This document shows, one piece after another, positions 19,105 to 20,126 of a stretch of DNA of 20,126 bases. Made by a program: the position numbers and the translations under genes. Within the stretch, counting starts at the first letter, position 1. Every line of letters begins with the position of its first letter. The notes below the pieces were generated by a model that was not told the DNA's origin, ran no database searches, and worked only from the letters and a program-made list of their open reading frames with translations. The DNA is from Lingula anatina (lineage: Eukaryota > Brachiopoda > Lingulata > Lingulida > Lingulidae), in the NCBI RefSeq assembly GCF_001039355.2, contig NW_019774014.1, positions 1 through 20,126 on the forward strand, written 5' to 3'.

Positions 19105-19700
19105 CTGGTGAAATAAAATATTACATAAAGTGAACAGTTCTGATTAAACTGTCAAAATAAACAGAAGAGCATTTCGCAGGTTCTTAAAAAGTCTGTGCAT
19201 GTTGGACTGTATTTACATAAGTCACCTCTTACGTCAAGTCACTTCTTCTGGCAGCTATGTTTTATATTTGATTGGTGTTCTAATGAATTTAACACACTTT
19301 CAATGTAAAATAATATAGTTCATATTATTTCAGTACTTACATTCACCAACATTTGTAAAACGTCATATTTGTGTGCTTCACGATAAAATGTATCGACAAT
19401 GGATTGAACAAACCATGTTCCCTTTCCCGTGTGTCGCCAAGATACGTAATCTGAAACAGAAAATACTGAAGCCTTAACGTATTATTTACTCGTAGATGCA
19501 ACGGTACTGTTTATTTTTATTTAATTAATATAACAGTACTTAGTCTCACTGAGAGTGCGGAAAAGCAAATTTCATAAATCGCATAGATCGAGGAACTATT
19601 AGTAAAGTATATTTGCCGATAGTGTTACAGTGAACCGACCTGAAATGATCTCCAAAAGGCCAATAATACGGGTCACGTTTCTAGCCATGGCAGGCATCAT
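18955..19700 (-). CDS. caspase small-subunit (p10-like) exons, probably partial
   Basis: Minus-strand exons: 19700-19640 (candidate, ATG start), 19450-19341 and 19104-18955. The second encodes YVSWRHTGKGTWFVQSIVD then LQMLVN, and the third VNHAISQ, then KQAPEIVTSLRKKVFF, and a TAA at 18955-18957. These are the p10 landmarks of caspases (the YVSWR substrate-pocket segment, GSWFIQ, the VN helix and KQ-P-SxLxKKxFF). Junctions are GT-AG with matching phases. The first exon reads MMPAMARNVTRIIGLLEIIS, which does not resemble caspase sequence and has a weak donor (CAG|GTCGGT). An in-frame stop lies 15 bp upstream of its ATG. No QACRG large-subunit motif is visible up to 20126. Either the p20 exons lie beyond the window or this is a p10-only gene. 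Confidence 0.75.
19341..19450 (-). CDS. caspase exon with the substrate-pocket YVSWR / GTWFVQ segment
   Basis: Acceptor CTGTTTCAG|AT and donor GAAT|GTAAGT are both strong. The phase is 1 in and 0 out, and all 36 full codons are open. GTWFVQ corresponds to the GSWFIQ motif of caspases, and the Trp and Arg of SWR line the S1-S3 pocket in known structures. This exon is the surest part of the caspase call. Confidence 0.85.
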
Positions 19701-20126
19701 TGGAACACTGAATCACTACTCATTTTAAGGGGGGTTTTTTTTCGGTCAGGCACAGTGCAGCATGGAAAGTTGGAGACCAGTCAAATCTATGTCAACCGGA
19801 AGCTTATTTGTATCAAAATAACAAAGTAAACTTAAAACATTTTGCCATGGCATTCGGGTCCTTGGCGATGCATTTTGTTTTGCTGATATGCCTGCCACAC
19901 GATCTTTGGAAACCAGGCTATACAGAATTGCCCTTCAACAAATCGAAGCCTTCAATCAAGAAAAACCAGTACTTGTTTTTCTTCCTCTGTTTTTCCCTGG
20001 CATGCCTCTGCGCTATCAAGTAACATGAAGCGTCTGATTCAAAGAATCAAACGTGTCGACATTCATGAATGCCTTCGATGCCTACACTTTGTGCACACTG
20101 AGAATTCAATGTCAGAAATACACGAT
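19701..20126. other. right-end sequence, no gene assigned
   Basis: I find no caspase large-subunit exon here on the minus strand. The plus strand has a 58-codon open frame from ATG 19850 with two hydrophobic stretches, but no splice or domain support. A run of six G followed by eight T lies near 19730-19741. Confidence 0.5.

Noticed and set aside
19850-20023. Small plus-strand open frame with two hydrophobic stretches
   Set aside because: Too short, and no promoter, splice or family support.

Overview
The window is AT-rich eukaryotic DNA, almost certainly from an invertebrate animal. It has multi-exon genes with GT-AG introns, a caspase gene, and relics of Tc1/mariner-like and DIRS-like elements of kinds that are common in marine invertebrate genomes. 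The species cannot be fixed from the sequence. Two single N bases each sit at the junction of a near-identical direct duplication. This suggests a draft assembly of a highly polymorphic genome in which overlapping haplotype contigs were not merged.

Layout. About 1-1490: no recognised gene; a possible ~300-bp MITE and microsatellites. About 1497-4730, minus strand: the 5' part of an unrecognised gene for a Ser/Thr/Gln/His-rich, probably nuclear protein; it has a non-coding first exon and a TATA-like box, and it runs off to the left. 4835-12569: the main attraction, a stretch bounded by a perfect 20-bp inverted repeat. It contains an apparently intact ten-exon plus-strand gene (4967-10651) encoding 1040 residues: an ALS2CR8/CARF-like DNA-binding region, a MULE-type DDE transposase, a SWIM zinc finger, a basic NLS, an acidic SUMO-interaction-like motif and a C-terminal Ulp1/SENP (C48) protease. 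All recognised catalytic and metal-binding residues are present. Two long hairpin repeats lie between its stop codon and the right inverted repeat. 12570-13230: a CpG-rich tandem repeat with GCGC palindromes and a dubious ORF.

13238-14160: a segment present twice around an N. 14137-15569: a decayed Tc1-like element on the minus strand with recognisable inverted termini. 16496-16720: a second Tc1-like relic on the plus strand. 16880-18899: a DIRS-like reverse transcriptase relic on the minus strand, split at a TTAA by a ~559-bp non-autonomous element; part of this structure is duplicated around the second N. 18955-19700, minus strand: exons encoding the small (p10-like) subunit of a caspase, with no large-subunit sequence visible before the window ends.

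How the parts relate. The ULP1-bearing MULE gene and the left-hand gene are divergently arranged, with TATA-like boxes about 155 bp apart, and the left inverted repeat lies between the two boxes. The simplest reading is an autonomous, intron-rich MULE-type transposon inserted just upstream of a host promoter. A domesticated host gene that still carries transposon ends is the alternative.
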